DNA of 64,000 nt from Tenacibaculum sp. 1_MG-2023 (GCF_030547425.1 NZ_JAUORH010000001.1:124001-188000); one strand, 5' to 3'. Shown: positions 1-8,659, numbered from the stretch's first letter. Notes: generated by a model not told the origin, from the letters alone. Translations and numbers: made by a program.

Positions 1-61
1 CAGGTTTTTTGAGAAGAGACAAGAAAATAATAGGTTTTTAACGTTTTTTGTTTGTTGTTAA

Positions 62-102
62 CAGTGAGATAGCCACGTCGTTACCACTCCTCACTATGAC
101 GC
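62..102 (-). repeat. Intergenic repeat, GTCAT-type
   Basis: Read on the minus strand this stretch runs GCGTCATAGTGAGGAG, then about 5 bases, then CGACGTGGCTATCTC. It resembles a short dispersed repeat I recall between genes of many Flavobacteriaceae (GTCATTGCGAGGAG...CGACG.GGCAATCTC), with a few changes. Nothing else is seen in bases 1-122. Assignment rests on memory of the motif. Confidence 0.5.
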
Positions 103-122
103 TCTGAATTATTATAATGGTG

Positions 123-653
123 TTACTTTTCCATTTTAGTAAACAAATCCCATAAAACTACACCACAACTCACAGAGATATTCAACGAATGTTTGGTTCC
201 TAATTGCGGAATTTCAATACAAACATTAGAAGCAGAAACAACTTCTTGCTGTACACCTTTTACTTCATTTCCAAATATAACAGCGTATTTTTGGTTGGGT
301 TCAGGAGTAAAAGTATCTAACATTGTGCTGTTTTCCGCTTGTTCAATAGCTAAAACCTTTACATTTTCTGATTGTAGTTTTTCAACCAAATCAACTGTGT
401 TTTCAACATATTCCCAATCTACAGATTCGGTAGCACCTAAAGCCGTTTTATGAATCTCTTTATTAGGCGGCGTAGCGGTAATACCACACAAATAAATTTT
501 TTCAATTAAAAAAGCATCCGAAGTTCTAAATACCGATCCTACATTATTCAAACTACGAATATTATCTAACACTACAATGAGAGGAGTTTTATCCGTTTGT
601 CTAAACTCTTCAAGGGTTTTTCTGCCTAGTTCGTTGTTTTTTAATTTTCTCAT
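123..653 (-). CDS. TrmH/SpoU-family RNA 2'-O-methyltransferase
   Basis: Predicted SAM-dependent 2'-O-ribose methyltransferase of tRNA or rRNA, 176 aa, cytosolic. All three SPOUT signatures are present: NIRSLNNVGSVFRTSDAF near the N-terminus (motif 1), IFGNEVKGV at about residue 127 (motif 2) and IPQLGTKHSLNISVSCGVVLW near the C-terminus (motif 3, SAM knot). It has no extra N-terminal substrate-binding domain, so it is a short single-domain member. The exact target nucleotide cannot be told from sequence. It is divergent from mutS with 121 bp between them. Confidence 0.85.
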   Translation of the reverse strand: MRKLKNNELGRKTLEEFRQTDKTPLIVVLDNIRSLNNVGSVFRTSDAFLIEKIYLCGITATPPNKEIHKTALGATESVDWEYVENTVDLVEKLQSENVKVLAIEQAENSTMLDTFTPEPNQKYAVIFGNEVKGVQQEVVSASNVCIEIPQLGTKHSLNISVSCGVVLWDLFTKMEK

Positions 654-687
654 TTTGTTGGGTAACTTTTAGAGGTCAATAGCTAAA

Positions 688-729
688 AGCTAATGACTAA
701 AAGCTAATGACTAAAAGCTAATGACTAAA
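688..729. repeat. 14-bp tandem repeat, 3 units
   Basis: Three perfect copies of AGCTAATGACTAAA in a row, preceded by a half unit (AGCTAAA at 681-687). They lie between the divergent methyltransferase and mutS, just upstream of a mutS promoter-like TATCTTCG at 740-747. Copy number could vary between strains by slippage. Confidence 0.9.
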
Positions 730-774
730 GACTTTTTTCTATCTTCGCAAAACTAACCCAAAAAATCCATAAAC

Positions 775-3384
775 TTGGCAAAAACAAAGGCAAAAAAGGT
801 AACTCCATTAATGCAACAGTACAACGGAATTAAGGCAAAATATCCGGACGCGATGTTGTTATTTAGAGTAGGCGATTTTTATGAAACCTTTGGAGAAGAT
901 GCTATAAAAGCATCCAAAGTTTTAGGTATTATTTTAACCAAAAGAGGAAGTGGAAGTGAAAGCGAAACCGCATTAGCTGGTTTTCCGCATCATTCTTTAA
1001 ATACCTATTTACCTAAGTTAGTAAAATCTGGATTGCGTGTTGCTATTTGCGATCAGTTGGAAGATCCCAAAATGACCAAAAAGATTGTGAAACGTGGGGT
1101 TACGGAGTTGGTAACTCCTGGTGTTGCGTTGAATGATGAGGTGTTACAATCAAAGTCAAATAATTTTTTAGCAGCCGTCCATTTTGGTAAAAAGTTATTA
1201 GGAGTTTCGTTTTTAGATGTGTCAACGGGAGAATTTCTCATCGCACAAGGAAATGAAGAATATATAGATAAACTCTTGCAAAACTTTACACCAAGTGAAG
1301 TTTTGGTAGAAAAGAAATACAAGCAACAATTTTTAGAAGTATTTACCAATCGTTTTCATGCATTTTATTTGGATGATTGGGTGTTTCAAAAAGATTATGG
1401 AGATGAATTACTTCGAAATCATTTTAAGGTAAAAACGTTAAAAGGATTTGGAGTTGAAGAGTTAGAATATGGAATTGTGGCTGGAGGTGCAGCCATGTAC
1501 TATTTATCGGAAACACAACACAACAAAATAGAGCACATACAATCTATCAGCAGAATTGCGGAAGATAAGTATGTGTGGATGGATCGATTTACCGTAAAAA
1601 ACTTAGAATTATACGGAGGTAATTCTGTGAATTCGGTTTCGTTATTGGATGTAATTGATAAAACAATTTCTCCAATGGGAGGGCGTTTGTTAAAACGTTG
1701 GTTAGCGCTCCCGTTAAAAGATTTAGCTCAAATTCAACAGCGACATGAATTAGTAAAGTTTTTAATTGATGACGATGCCTTTTCTGAAACAGTAAGCTAT
1801 CAGTTAAAACAAGTTTCTGATATCGAACGACTCATTTCAAAGGTTGCAACAGGCAAAGTATCTCCAAGAGAGGTTATCTTGTTGAAAAATTCGTTAAAAG
1901 CGATTCTTCCGATAAAGACTTCCGCAGAAAGCAGCGAAAACGCTGCCGTTAGGTTATTAGGAGAAAAAATTAATACGTGTGATGAATTAATTGATAAAAT
2001 TACGGAAACGGTATTAGAAGAAGCTCCTGTAAATATAAACAAAGGAAATGCGATTGCCAGCGGAGTTTCTGAAGAGTTGGATGAATTACGTAGTATTTCA
2101 AATTCTGGAAAGGAGTATTTAGATACCATGTTAGCTAGAGAAACAGAACGTACAGGAATTCCGAGTTTAAAAATAGCCTTTAATAACGTATTTGGATACT
2201 ATATTGAAGTTAGAAATACGCATAAAGAAAAAGTTCCAGAAGAGTGGATTCGTAAGCAAACCTTGGTAAATGCAGAACGTTATATTACTGAAGAATTAAA
2301 AGAATACGAAGCCAAAATTTTAGGAGCAGAAGAGAAAATTCAGCAGTTAGAAACTGAGATTTTTGCCAAATTAGTACAATATATTATTGGCTTTGTACAA
2401 CCTGTACAGCAAAATGCACAAAATGTGGCTAAGGTTGATGCTTTACAATCTTTCGCAACCTTAGCTACTGAAAATAATTATGTACGTCCGTTAATGGATG
2501 ATAGTACCGATATTGAAATTAAAAATGGTCGCCACCCGGTTATTGAAAAGCAATTACCATTAGGCGAAGAATACATAGCCAATGATGTTGTGTTGAACCG
2601 TAATCAGCAACAAATTATTATGATTACAGGTCCGAATATGTCGGGTAAATCAGCCATTTTACGTCAAACTGCTTTAATTGTATTATTAGCGCAAATGGGA
2701 AGTTATGTTCCTGCTCAAAATGCTCGAATAGGTATGGTGGATAAGATTTTTACAAGAGTAGGTGCGAGCGATAATATTTCGATGGGTGAGTCGACATTCA
2801 TGGTTGAAATGAATGAAACCGCATCGATCTTAAATAACATTTCCGACCGTAGTTTGGTGTTGTTAGATGAAATTGGACGAGGAACATCTACCTATGATGG
2901 AATTTCCATTGCTTGGGCTATTTCAGAATACTTACATGAACATCCATCGAAAGCAAAAACACTATTTGCAACGCATTATCACGAGTTAAACGAAATGACT
3001 TCCACGTTTGAACGTATTAAGAATTTTAATGTATCGGTAAAAGAGCTAGATAATAGTATTATTTTCTTACGTAAGTTAGTAGCTGGAGGAAGTAATCATA
3101 GTTTTGGTATTCATGTAGCAAAATTAGCGGGAATGCCAAGTATGGTAATTCATAGAGCAAACAAAATTCTAAAAGAGTTAGAAGACTCACATTCACACAA
3201 AGAGGTTAAAGAAACCTTGAAAGAAGCACAGCATGCAGATATGCAAATGAGCTTTTTTCAGTTAGACGACCCTTTGTTAGAAGATATTCGAGAAGAAATT
3301 TTAACAACAAACATCGATACCTTGACCCCAATTGAAGCCTTGATGAAGCTGAATGAAATAAAACGAATGTTAACGAAGAAGTAA
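775..3384 (+). CDS. mutS: DNA mismatch repair protein MutS
   Basis: Recognises mismatches and small loops and starts methyl-independent mismatch repair with MutL. At 869 aa it is the usual MutS length. The mismatch-reading Phe-x-Glu motif is at GDFYE (F35, E37). The Walker A loop TGPNMSGKS is near residue 620, followed by the Walker B region [16 protein letters not shown] and ATHYHEL. The start is TTG: an in-frame stop lies at 754-756 and the first ATG would remove the conserved [12 protein letters not shown] leader. A -7-like TATCTTCG is at 740-747. Confidence 0.97.
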   Translation: MAKTKAKKVTPLMQQYNGIKAKYPDAMLLFRVGDFYETFGEDAIKASKVLGIILTKRGSGSESETALAGFPHHSLNTYLPKLVKSGLRVAICDQLEDPKMTKKIVKRGVTELVTPGVALNDEVLQSKSNNFLAAVHFGKKLLGVSFLDVSTGEFLIAQGNEEYIDKLLQNFTPSEVLVEKKYKQQFLEVFTNRFHAFYLDDWVFQKDYGDELLRNHFKVKTLKGFGVEELEYGIVAGGAAMYYLSETQHNKIEHIQSISRIAEDKYVWMDRFTVKNLELYGGNSVNSVSLLDVIDKTISPMGGRLLKRWLALPLKDLAQIQQRHELVKFLIDDDAFSETVSYQLKQVSDIERLISKVATGKVSPREVILLKNSLKAILPIKTSAESSENAAVRLLGEKINTCDELIDKITETVLEEAPVNINKGNAIASGVSEELDELRSISNSGKEYLDTMLARETERTGIPSLKIAFNNVFGYYIEVRNTHKEKVPEEWIRKQTLVNAERYITEELKEYEAKILGAEEKIQQLETEIFAKLVQYIIGFVQPVQQNAQNVAKVDALQSFATLATENNYVRPLMDDSTDIEIKNGRHPVIEKQLPLGEEYIANDVVLNRNQQQIIMITGPNMSGKSAILRQTALIVLLAQMGSYVPAQNARIGMVDKIFTRVGASDNISMGESTFMVEMNETASILNNISDRSLVLLDEIGRGTSTYDGISIAWAISEYLHEHPSKAKTLFATHYHELNEMTSTFERIKNFNVSVKELDNSIIFLRKLVAGGSNHSFGIHVAKLAGMPSMVIHRANKILKELEDSHSHKEVKETLKEAQHADMQMSFFQLDDPLLEDIREEILTTNIDTLTPIEALMKLNEIKRMLTKK

Positions 3385-3392
3385 TTGGTTAA

Positions 3393-4052
3393 TTATTCTC
3401 TATTTTCAAACTCGCAAATTTTAAAAAACTCATTACGAACAGCTAAATCATTAAAACTTCCTCCATACTCAATAGTTGTTGTGTAACTATTCTTGTCTTT
3501 AATTCCGCGAGAAGAAACACATAAGTGCTTTGCATTCACCAGTACAATTACATCTTCCGTTTCCAAAGTTTTTTGTAAATCTGTTAAGATTTGTAAACAT
3601 AATCGCTCTTGTACCTGTGGTCTGTGTGAATAATAATCTACTAAACGATTAATTTTCGAAAGCCCGATAACCCTATTTTTTGGAATATAACCAATATGTG
3701 CATAGTCACTAATAGGAAGAAAATGGTGTTCGCATGAAGAATCGATAGTAATGTTTTGTTCCACTAGCATTTTACTATAACCGTATTTATTCTCAAAAGT
3801 ATAAGCTTTGGGTCTATTAGATGGGTTCAATCCATAAAACAACTCTTTAACATACATTTTAGCAAAACGATAAGGTGTCCCAGACAAACTATCATCTGTT
3901 AAATCTAAACCGAGCTCCTCCATTATTTTTGCAAAATGACCTTGAATATTTGCAATCTTTTCTTCGTCTGACTTAACAAATGCATTTGGTGCTAAAGGTG
4001 TTTCAATATTTGTTAAAATGTGATTATCTCCTATATAGTCATGCTTGTTCAT
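3393..4052 (-). CDS. folE: GTP cyclohydrolase I (FolE, type IA)
   Basis: Converts GTP to 7,8-dihydroneopterin triphosphate, the first step of folate and, in bacteria with queD, of queuosine synthesis. The zinc-type enzyme is indicated by CEHHFLPISDYAHIGY (Cys and His ligands), RLVDYYSHRPQVQERL and HLCVSSRGI with the second Cys ligand. Length 219 aa is normal. It lies 16 bp after the MerC-like gene on the same strand, so the two are probably one transcript divergent from a Fur-family regulator. QueD, a downstream user of its product, is 3.4 kb away. Confidence 0.96.
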   Translation of the reverse strand: MNKHDYIGDNHILTNIETPLAPNAFVKSDEEKIANIQGHFAKIMEELGLDLTDDSLSGTPYRFAKMYVKELFYGLNPSNRPKAYTFENKYGYSKMLVEQNITIDSSCEHHFLPISDYAHIGYIPKNRVIGLSKINRLVDYYSHRPQVQERLCLQILTDLQKTLETEDVIVLVNAKHLCVSSRGIKDKNSYTTTIEYGGSFNDLAVRNEFFKICEFENRE

Positions 4053-4068
4053 TTCTTAAACTATTTAA

Positions 4069-4470
4069 TTAATTATTAGCGCAACAAGTGTTGTTTGCAC
4101 ACTGACAATACTTTCTATTATATGTATGTAGAAATACTAACCCTAAAGATGGTACATAAATACTTTTTTCAGGTAATTTAATGCTTTGTATATATTCGTT
4201 TAAAATGATTATAAATAAAAGCACAAACGTAATCCAAAGAGCATACTTCATCCATTTTTTTGAAGTAGTTTGAACCGAATTTTGAATAGCAAAAAATGAA
4301 ATGACTAGAAACAAAACGTCTATACTTTTCCACCAAAAAGGAACAGTTTCATGACTACAACAGGCAGCATGAGATTGTATAACAAACAGAAAAGGTGTAA
4401 ATATGCAATGTACCAAACATAGACCGCTCGACAAAGCTCCTAATGTATCTGATTTTTGTTTGAGTACCAT
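4069..4470 (-). CDS. MerC-domain inner membrane protein
   Basis: A 133-aa protein with about four hydrophobic segments. The first carries the MerC-like LCLVHCIFTPFLF motif, in which paired Cys face the metal path, and a following AACCSH segment. The C-terminus ends in a Cys-rich tail, CQCANNTCCANN. MerC proteins move metal ions across the inner membrane, mercury in the type case. There is no mer operon here; with a divergent Fur/Zur-like regulator and a zinc-dependent FolE downstream, a zinc or other metal role is more likely (inference). Confidence 0.75.
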   Translation of the reverse strand: MVLKQKSDTLGALSSGLCLVHCIFTPFLFVIQSHAACCSHETVPFWWKSIDVLFLVISFFAIQNSVQTTSKKWMKYALWITFVLLFIIILNEYIQSIKLPEKSIYVPSLGLVFLHTYNRKYCQCANNTCCANN

Positions 4471-4522
4471 TGAATTTCTTAATTTAGTATTTTGAAAAGT
4501 AAAAGTACGTTATTTTTTTAAT

Positions 4523-4537
4523 TGCAACAAAGTTGCG
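4523..4537. promoter_or_regulatory. Inverted repeat, probable Fur/Zur-type operator
   Basis: GCAAC-AAA-GTTGC (4524-4536) is a 5-bp perfect inverted repeat with a 3-bp centre. It ends 4 bp before the ATG of the Fur-family gene and about 53 bp from the divergent merC-like start. The position suits autoregulation and control of merC-folE. The regulator-site link is inference. Confidence 0.55.
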
Positions 4538-4540
4538 TTA

Positions 4541-4927
4541 ATGGATTTTATGGGAGTTATTAGGAAAACAAAAGCAGTAAAAAAATTATTAAGCTTATTT
4601 GAGTCTGGAGTTTCAGCAATTGCTGCTGTTGATTTAGTGAGTAAATTAAATGAAGAAATGAATAAAACTACGGTCTATAGAGTTTTGGATCGCTTAGAAA
4701 ATGATGGTGTTATACATTCTTTTATGGGAAAAGAAGGTGTAAAATGGTATGCTAAATGTACTAGTTGTTCTTCGCATCATCATAATGATATTCATCCTCA
4801 TTTTCAATGTACTGACTGCAAAAAAGTAACATGTTTATCTATAGATATTTCAATTCCTCAGGTTGAAAATTATATCATAGAAAGTGCTACTGTTTTTTTA
4901 ACAGGTAAATGTGAGGTTTGCTCTTAA
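4541..4927 (+). CDS. Fur-family metalloregulator (Zur-like)
   Basis: A 128-aa winged-helix repressor. The helix-turn-helix region is around ...AAVDLVSKLNEEMNKTTVYRVLDRL, with the family's typical TTVYR. The dimerisation half has a His-rich patch (CSSHHHND), a CTDC pair and a terminal CEVC pair, which together form the structural zinc site of Fur, Zur and PerR. A second possible ATG is at 4550. It is divergent from merC-folE, with a small inverted repeat right at its start codon. Which metal it senses cannot be read from sequence; Zur-like is my best guess. Confidence 0.85.
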   Translation: MDFMGVIRKTKAVKKLLSLFESGVSAIAAVDLVSKLNEEMNKTTVYRVLDRLENDGVIHSFMGKEGVKWYAKCTSCSSHHHNDIHPHFQCTDCKKVTCLSIDISIPQVENYIIESATVFLTGKCEVCS

Positions 4928-4993
4928 ATAAGATAAATAGAAATCACATACTTCGATAAAAACAATACATTGCAATTTCATTTTTCAACTTCA

Positions 4994-5020
4994 ATAATAG
5001 TTATTTTTGTTAACTATTAT
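4994..5020. promoter_or_regulatory. Inverted repeat over the MATE gene promoter and start
   Basis: ATAATAGTTA and TAACTATTAT form a perfect 10-bp inverted repeat with a 7-base loop. The loop side contains a consensus -7 element TATTTTTG (5002-5009), and the right arm runs into the ATG at 5019. This looks like an operator covering the promoter; a TetR- or MarR-type repressor encoded elsewhere is a guess. Confidence 0.5.
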
Positions 5021-6353
5021 GCAACATGACATTAGTTTTAAACACATAAACAAATTAGCAATGCCTGCATTAATTGCAGGAGTTGCTGAGCCGTTACTTT
5101 CTACCACAGATTTAGCCATTGTAGGTAACATTGAACACAATGCTACCGAAAGTATTGCTGCCATAGGTATTGTAGGGGCTTTTTTATCCATGTTAATTTG
5201 GGTATTTGGGCAAACACGTAGCGGAATTTCTTCTATCGTTTCTCAATATTTAGGAGCTAATAAGCTCGACGAAATAAAAAACTTACCAGCACAAGCTATT
5301 GTTATTGTGTTAGGAGTAAGTGCACTTATTTTAGGAATCAGTTACCCGTTTGCAAAAGAAATTTTTGAGTTATATAATGCTTCAGGAACCATTTTAGACT
5401 ATTCTGTTGCGTATTATAAAATTCGTGTTTTTGGATTTCCGTTTACGCTTTTTACGATTGCTGTTTTTGGTACGTTTAGAGGTTTACAAAACACCTATTA
5501 CCCAATGATAATTGCTTTAGTTGGTACGTTTATTAATATAGGGTTAGATGTTGTGTTGGTGTATGGAATAGAAGGTTTGATTCCTGCAATGCATATTCAA
5601 GGTGCAGCGTATGCAAGTGTTGTAGCACAAGCTACTATGGCAATAATTTCGGCGGTATTATTGGTAAAGAAGACAGATATTCCATTAAAATTCAGCCTGC
5701 CTCTTAATGCTGAAATACCAAAGTTTATAAACATGGTTTTAAATTTATTTGTGCGAACTATAGCGTTAAATGTTGCTTTATATTTTGGAACTTCCTATGC
5801 TACTGATTATGGCGACGCTTATATTGCAGCTTATACAATTGGTTTCAATTTATGGCTTATGGGAGCTTTTATGATTGACGGTTATTCTTCTGCAGGAAAT
5901 ATATTATCAGGAAAATTATTAGGAGCAAAAGCTTATAAAACCTTAGTCACGTTGGGGAATAGGTTAATTACTTACGGATTCCTTTTCGGACTCTTACTCA
6001 CAGCTATTGGTTTTGTTTTGTATCAATTTATAGGAAAAGTATTCACGAAAGAACCTGAGGTTTTACAACAATTTTACAATACTTTTTGGATTATTTTAAT
6101 CATGCAACCTATTTGTTCTATTGCTTTTATTTATGATGGAATGTTCAAAGGGATGGGAGAAATGAAGTACTTACGAAACGTTTTATTATTAGCAACAGGA
6201 TTCGTATTCGTCCCAACCTTATTATTTTTTGATTCATTAGATTATAAACTGTATGCTATTTGGATTGCTTTTTTCCTGTGGATGATTGCTAGAGGAACTC
6301 CATTAATTATAAAGTTTAGAAGAAAGTTTTTACCACTTGCTCAAAAAACGTAA
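5019..6353 (+). CDS. MATE family multidrug efflux transporter
   Basis: Predicted 12-TM Na+ or H+ coupled exporter of the MATE (NorM/DinF) superfamily in the inner membrane, 444 aa from the chosen ATG. Two similar six-helix halves are visible, with PALIAGVAEPLLSTTDLAIVG at the N-terminus and the conserved FGTFRGLQNTYYPM loop. A TTG at 5007 would add four residues, but it lies inside the -7 element TATTTTTG, so the ATG at 5019 is preferred. The gene sits alone between the Fur-like regulator and a crotonase operon. Its substrate cannot be deduced. Confidence 0.9.
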   Translation: MQHDISFKHINKLAMPALIAGVAEPLLSTTDLAIVGNIEHNATESIAAIGIVGAFLSMLIWVFGQTRSGISSIVSQYLGANKLDEIKNLPAQAIVIVLGVSALILGISYPFAKEIFELYNASGTILDYSVAYYKIRVFGFPFTLFTIAVFGTFRGLQNTYYPMIIALVGTFINIGLDVVLVYGIEGLIPAMHIQGAAYASVVAQATMAIISAVLLVKKTDIPLKFSLPLNAEIPKFINMVLNLFVRTIALNVALYFGTSYATDYGDAYIAAYTIGFNLWLMGAFMIDGYSSAGNILSGKLLGAKAYKTLVTLGNRLITYGFLFGLLLTAIGFVLYQFIGKVFTKEPEVLQQFYNTFWIILIMQPICSIAFIYDGMFKGMGEMKYLRNVLLLATGFVFVPTLLFFDSLDYKLYAIWIAFFLWMIARGTPLIIKFRRKFLPLAQKT

Positions 6354-6358
6354 TTTTG
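6351..6358 (+). promoter_or_regulatory. -7 element TAATTTTG
   Basis: Perfect TAnnTTTG that shares its first three bases with the MATE stop codon. It lies 16 bp before the crotonase ATG at 6375, so the crotonase operon can start its own transcript. Confidence 0.55.
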
Positions 6359-6374
6359 AGCAAACAACAAATAA

Positions 6375-7142
6375 ATGACTACAACTAGAGAAAACGGAAG
6401 TTTATATACACATATTGAAAATAAGATTGCTACGGTTGAATTCGGGCACCCAGCTAGTAACTCTTTTCCAAGTGTGTTGTTAGAACGTTTAGCAAATGAG
6501 TTTGATAAGCTTTCAATTAATAATGAAATTTCAGTAATTGTACTAAAATCAGAAGGAGATCGTGCTTTTTGTGCAGGTGCTTCTTTTGATGAATTGGTAG
6601 CAATTGATAATTTAGAAGATGGAAAAGCTTTTTTTTCAGGTTTTGCAAATGTTATTAATGCGATGCGAAGTTGTTCGAAGCTAGTTGTTGGTAGAGTACA
6701 AGGAAAAACTGTGGGCGGTGGAGTTGGATTAGCAGCTGCTTGTGATTATGTATTAGCTACAGAGCATGCTTCTATTAAACTTTCTGAGTTTACGATAGGT
6801 ATTGGTCCTTTTGTAATTGCACCTGCCGTAGAGCGCAAAATAAATGTAAGTGGATTAGCGGAACTAACCTTAGACGCTACCAGTTGGAAAAATGCGTATT
6901 GGGCGAAAGAAAAAGGTTTGTATGCCCGTGTTTTTGAAACACAAAGTGAATTAGATAAAGAGGTAGAAATATTATCAGAAAAATTAGCTTCGTATAATCC
7001 AGAAGCATTGGCAGAAATGAAAAGGGCTTTATGGACTGGAACGGAACATTGGGAAGAACTCTTGATGGAAAGAGCAGAAACCTCAGGAAAATTAGTATTG
7101 TCTGAGTTTACCAAAAAAGCCTTAGAAAAATTTAAGAAGTAA
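6375..7142 (+). CDS. Enoyl-CoA hydratase/isomerase family protein
   Basis: Crotonase-fold enzyme of 255 aa. The oxyanion-hole segments are SEGDRAFCAGASFDEL and GKTVGGGVGLAAACDYVLATEHASIKLSEFTIG. The first catalytic Glu position (normally GGGxEL) is Gly-Val here, while the second Glu is kept in LSEF. Methylglutaconyl-CoA hydratase of leucine breakdown has this pattern (recalled), so that is the most likely role. It heads a short run with two tiny membrane proteins and queD. A second crotonase at 48993-49775 has both Glu residues. Confidence 0.8.
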   Translation: MTTTRENGSLYTHIENKIATVEFGHPASNSFPSVLLERLANEFDKLSINNEISVIVLKSEGDRAFCAGASFDELVAIDNLEDGKAFFSGFANVINAMRSCSKLVVGRVQGKTVGGGVGLAAACDYVLATEHASIKLSEFTIGIGPFVIAPAVERKINVSGLAELTLDATSWKNAYWAKEKGLYARVFETQSELDKEVEILSEKLASYNPEALAEMKRALWTGTEHWEELLMERAETSGKLVLSEFTKKALEKFKK

Positions 7143-7144
7143 GA

Positions 7145-7318
7145 ATGTTTTTAATTCAAGATGAAAAAAGTTCTACAGCATATAAAGCCGGATATGAAAT
7201 AGGACAATGGATAGCACATAATTCTTTCCTGGCTGTGTTACTCGGAGTAGTGGTTTCAGTAGGTTTTGTGTGGATATTAACAAAAGTTGTAAAACAAATT
7301 CGTAATTTTGGCGAATAA
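7145..7318 (+). CDS. Small single-span membrane protein, 57 aa
   Basis: Starts 2 bp after the crotonase stop. The translation begins MFLIQDEKSSTAYKAGYEIG and has one clear membrane helix (about residues 28-46, rich in Val, Leu and Gly), then a basic tail (KVVKQIRNFGE). Tight spacing and typical codon use support a real gene. No family recognised. Confidence 0.6.
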   Translation: MFLIQDEKSSTAYKAGYEIGQWIAHNSFLAVLLGVVVSVGFVWILTKVVKQIRNFGE

Positions 7319-7330
7319 AAATAAAATAGT

Positions 7331-7429
7331 ATGGGTGGAGATTATTTATTTGCCATTTTAGCAGCAGGTGTTGCAGTAGTTTATTTCTTTAATAAATATA
7401 GAGCAAACAAAAAATTTAAGAGAAAATAA
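7331..7429 (+). CDS. Tiny membrane peptide, 32 aa
   Basis: Starts 12 bp after the previous small gene. One hydrophobic helix (LFAILAAGVAVVYFF) is followed by a strongly basic C-terminus (KYRANKKFKRK), which fits an N-out, C-in inner membrane peptide. Too short for family assignment; support is the operon position and clean start and stop. Confidence 0.45.
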   Translation: MGGDYLFAILAAGVAVVYFFNKYRANKKFKRK

Positions 7430-7440
7430 GAGCCTTTTAA

Positions 7441-7447
7441 AAAGGAG
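7441..7447 (+). promoter_or_regulatory. Shine-Dalgarno-like AAAGGAG before queD
   Basis: AAAGGAG ends 5 bp before the queD ATG at 7453. Strong Shine-Dalgarno sites are rare in this phylum, whose ribosomes largely hide the anti-SD, and no similar site was noticed before other genes here. Confidence 0.5.
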
Positions 7448-7452
7448 AATAT

Positions 7453-7902
7453 ATGAGCAATATTAGAATTACCAAACAGTTTACTTTTGAAACTGGACAT
7501 GCGTTGTACGGTTATGATGGAAAATGTAAAAATGTTCACGGGCATAGTTACAAGCTTTCGGTTACCGTAATTGGCTCTCCAATTACAGATGTTTCCAATG
7601 TTAAGTACGGAATGGTAATTGATTTTGGTGATTTAAAGAAAATCGTAAAAGAAGAAATTGTTGATGTATTTGATCATGCTACGGTATTCAACAAAAATAC
7701 GCCACATGTAGAGTTAGCCAGAGAGTTAAAAGACCGAGGACACCATGTGATATTGGTAGATTATCAGCCAACAAGTGAAATGATGGTGATTGATTTTGCT
7801 AAGAAGATACAAAATAGACTTCCTGAAAAGATTAAACTGCACGCCATTAAACTACAAGAAACGGACACTAGTTTTGCTGAGTGGTATGCTTCTGATAATT
7901 AA
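7453..7902 (+). CDS. queD: 6-carboxytetrahydropterin synthase QueD
   Basis: Converts dihydroneopterin triphosphate to 6-carboxytetrahydropterin in queuosine (preQ0) synthesis; 149 aa. The zinc His are in ETGHALYG and NVHGHSYKL, the catalytic Cys is in GKCKN, and the substrate-binding PTSEMMVIDFA and LQETDTSFAEW are present. A mammalian-type pyruvoyl-tetrahydropterin synthase role is less likely given the Cys spacing (C-x3-HGH). Other queC/E genes are not in the window. Confidence 0.92.
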   Translation: MSNIRITKQFTFETGHALYGYDGKCKNVHGHSYKLSVTVIGSPITDVSNVKYGMVIDFGDLKKIVKEEIVDVFDHATVFNKNTPHVELARELKDRGHHVILVDYQPTSEMMVIDFAKKIQNRLPEKIKLHAIKLQETDTSFAEWYASDN

Positions 7903-7955
7903 CGAATAATCAGTTATCATTGAAGGTGGATAGTTGTTCACTGGTAATTGATGGG

Positions 7956-8597
7956 TTATTTCCCATTAAACTCATTCATAGTATTAGCTAAACCTGACGT
8001 AATAAAAGAGGTTACAGCTTTTACAGAAAAAGGAATACGCTCAATCATCGCGCTTTCTTCATCAGCATTCCATTCGCCCAAAACATAATCTACTTGACGA
8101 CCTTTGCTGTATTCAGCCCCTACACCAAAGCGAAAACGAGGATAGGCAGCTGTATTAAACTTATCTTGGATGTCTTTTAGACCATTATGTCCGCCAGAAC
8201 TACCTTTTCCTTTAATACGAATCTTTCCGAAATCAATATTTAAGTCATCGGTAATAATTAATAAGTTTTCAACTTGAATGTTTTCTTTTTGCATCCAGTA
8301 TTTAACAGCTTTACCACTTAAATTCATATAAGTGTTCGGTTTTAAAACGATAACTGTCTTACCTTTAATTTTAAGTTTGGCAATATCTCCTAGTTTTTCA
8401 GTTTCAAAAGAACTTTCATGTTCTTTTACGAAAGCATCTACGATTTTAAAGCCGATATTATGACGTGTATTGGTATATTTTTCACCAATATTACCTAAGC
8501 CTACGATTAAAAATTTCTTCATTGAATTGTCTTCTTTCTCTGTTAATTGTTTTGTAGAAAAACCAAATAATCTTTTCAAAAAAGTTGTAAAAACCAT
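7956..8597 (-). CDS. pth: Peptidyl-tRNA hydrolase
   Basis: Recycles peptidyl-tRNA released from stalled ribosomes. The core starts at MKKFLIVGLGNIGEKYTNTR with the NxRHNIGF catalytic His, and LKPNTYMNLSG and DDLNIDFGKIRIKGKGSSGGHNGLK follow. The family-length core begins at 8522 (188 aa). I chose the longer frame from 8597 because a perfect -7 element TATTTTTG (8609-8602) lies exactly 4 nt before that ATG, as at other predicted leaderless genes here. The 25-residue extension (FLKRLFGF...) also resembles extensions I recall in related species. The start at 8522 remains possible. Confidence 0.93.
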   Translation of the reverse strand: MVFTTFLKRLFGFSTKQLTEKEDNSMKKFLIVGLGNIGEKYTNTRHNIGFKIVDAFVKEHESSFETEKLGDIAKLKIKGKTVIVLKPNTYMNLSGKAVKYWMQKENIQVENLLIITDDLNIDFGKIRIKGKGSSGGHNGLKDIQDKFNTAAYPRFRFGVGAEYSKGRQVDYVLGEWNADEESAMIERIPFSVKAVTSFITSGLANTMNEFNGK

Positions 8598-8601
8598 GCA
8601 C

Positions 8602-8638
8602 CAAAAATAAAAAAAGCGCTACACATGGTAACGCTTTT
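8602..8638 (-). terminator. rplY terminator merged with pth -7 element
   Basis: On the minus strand AAAAGCGTTAC, a 5-base loop and GTAGCGCTTTT form an 11-bp stem with one mismatch, followed by T7. The T run continues directly into TATTTTTG (8609-8602), the likely pth -7 element. Confidence 0.75.
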
Positions 8639-8659
8639 GTATAATTATAGTTTTGCTGT

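Noticed and set aside
5007..5018. TTG start for the MATE gene
   Set aside because: It lies inside the -7 element TATTTTTG; the ATG at 5019 gives the normal N-terminus.
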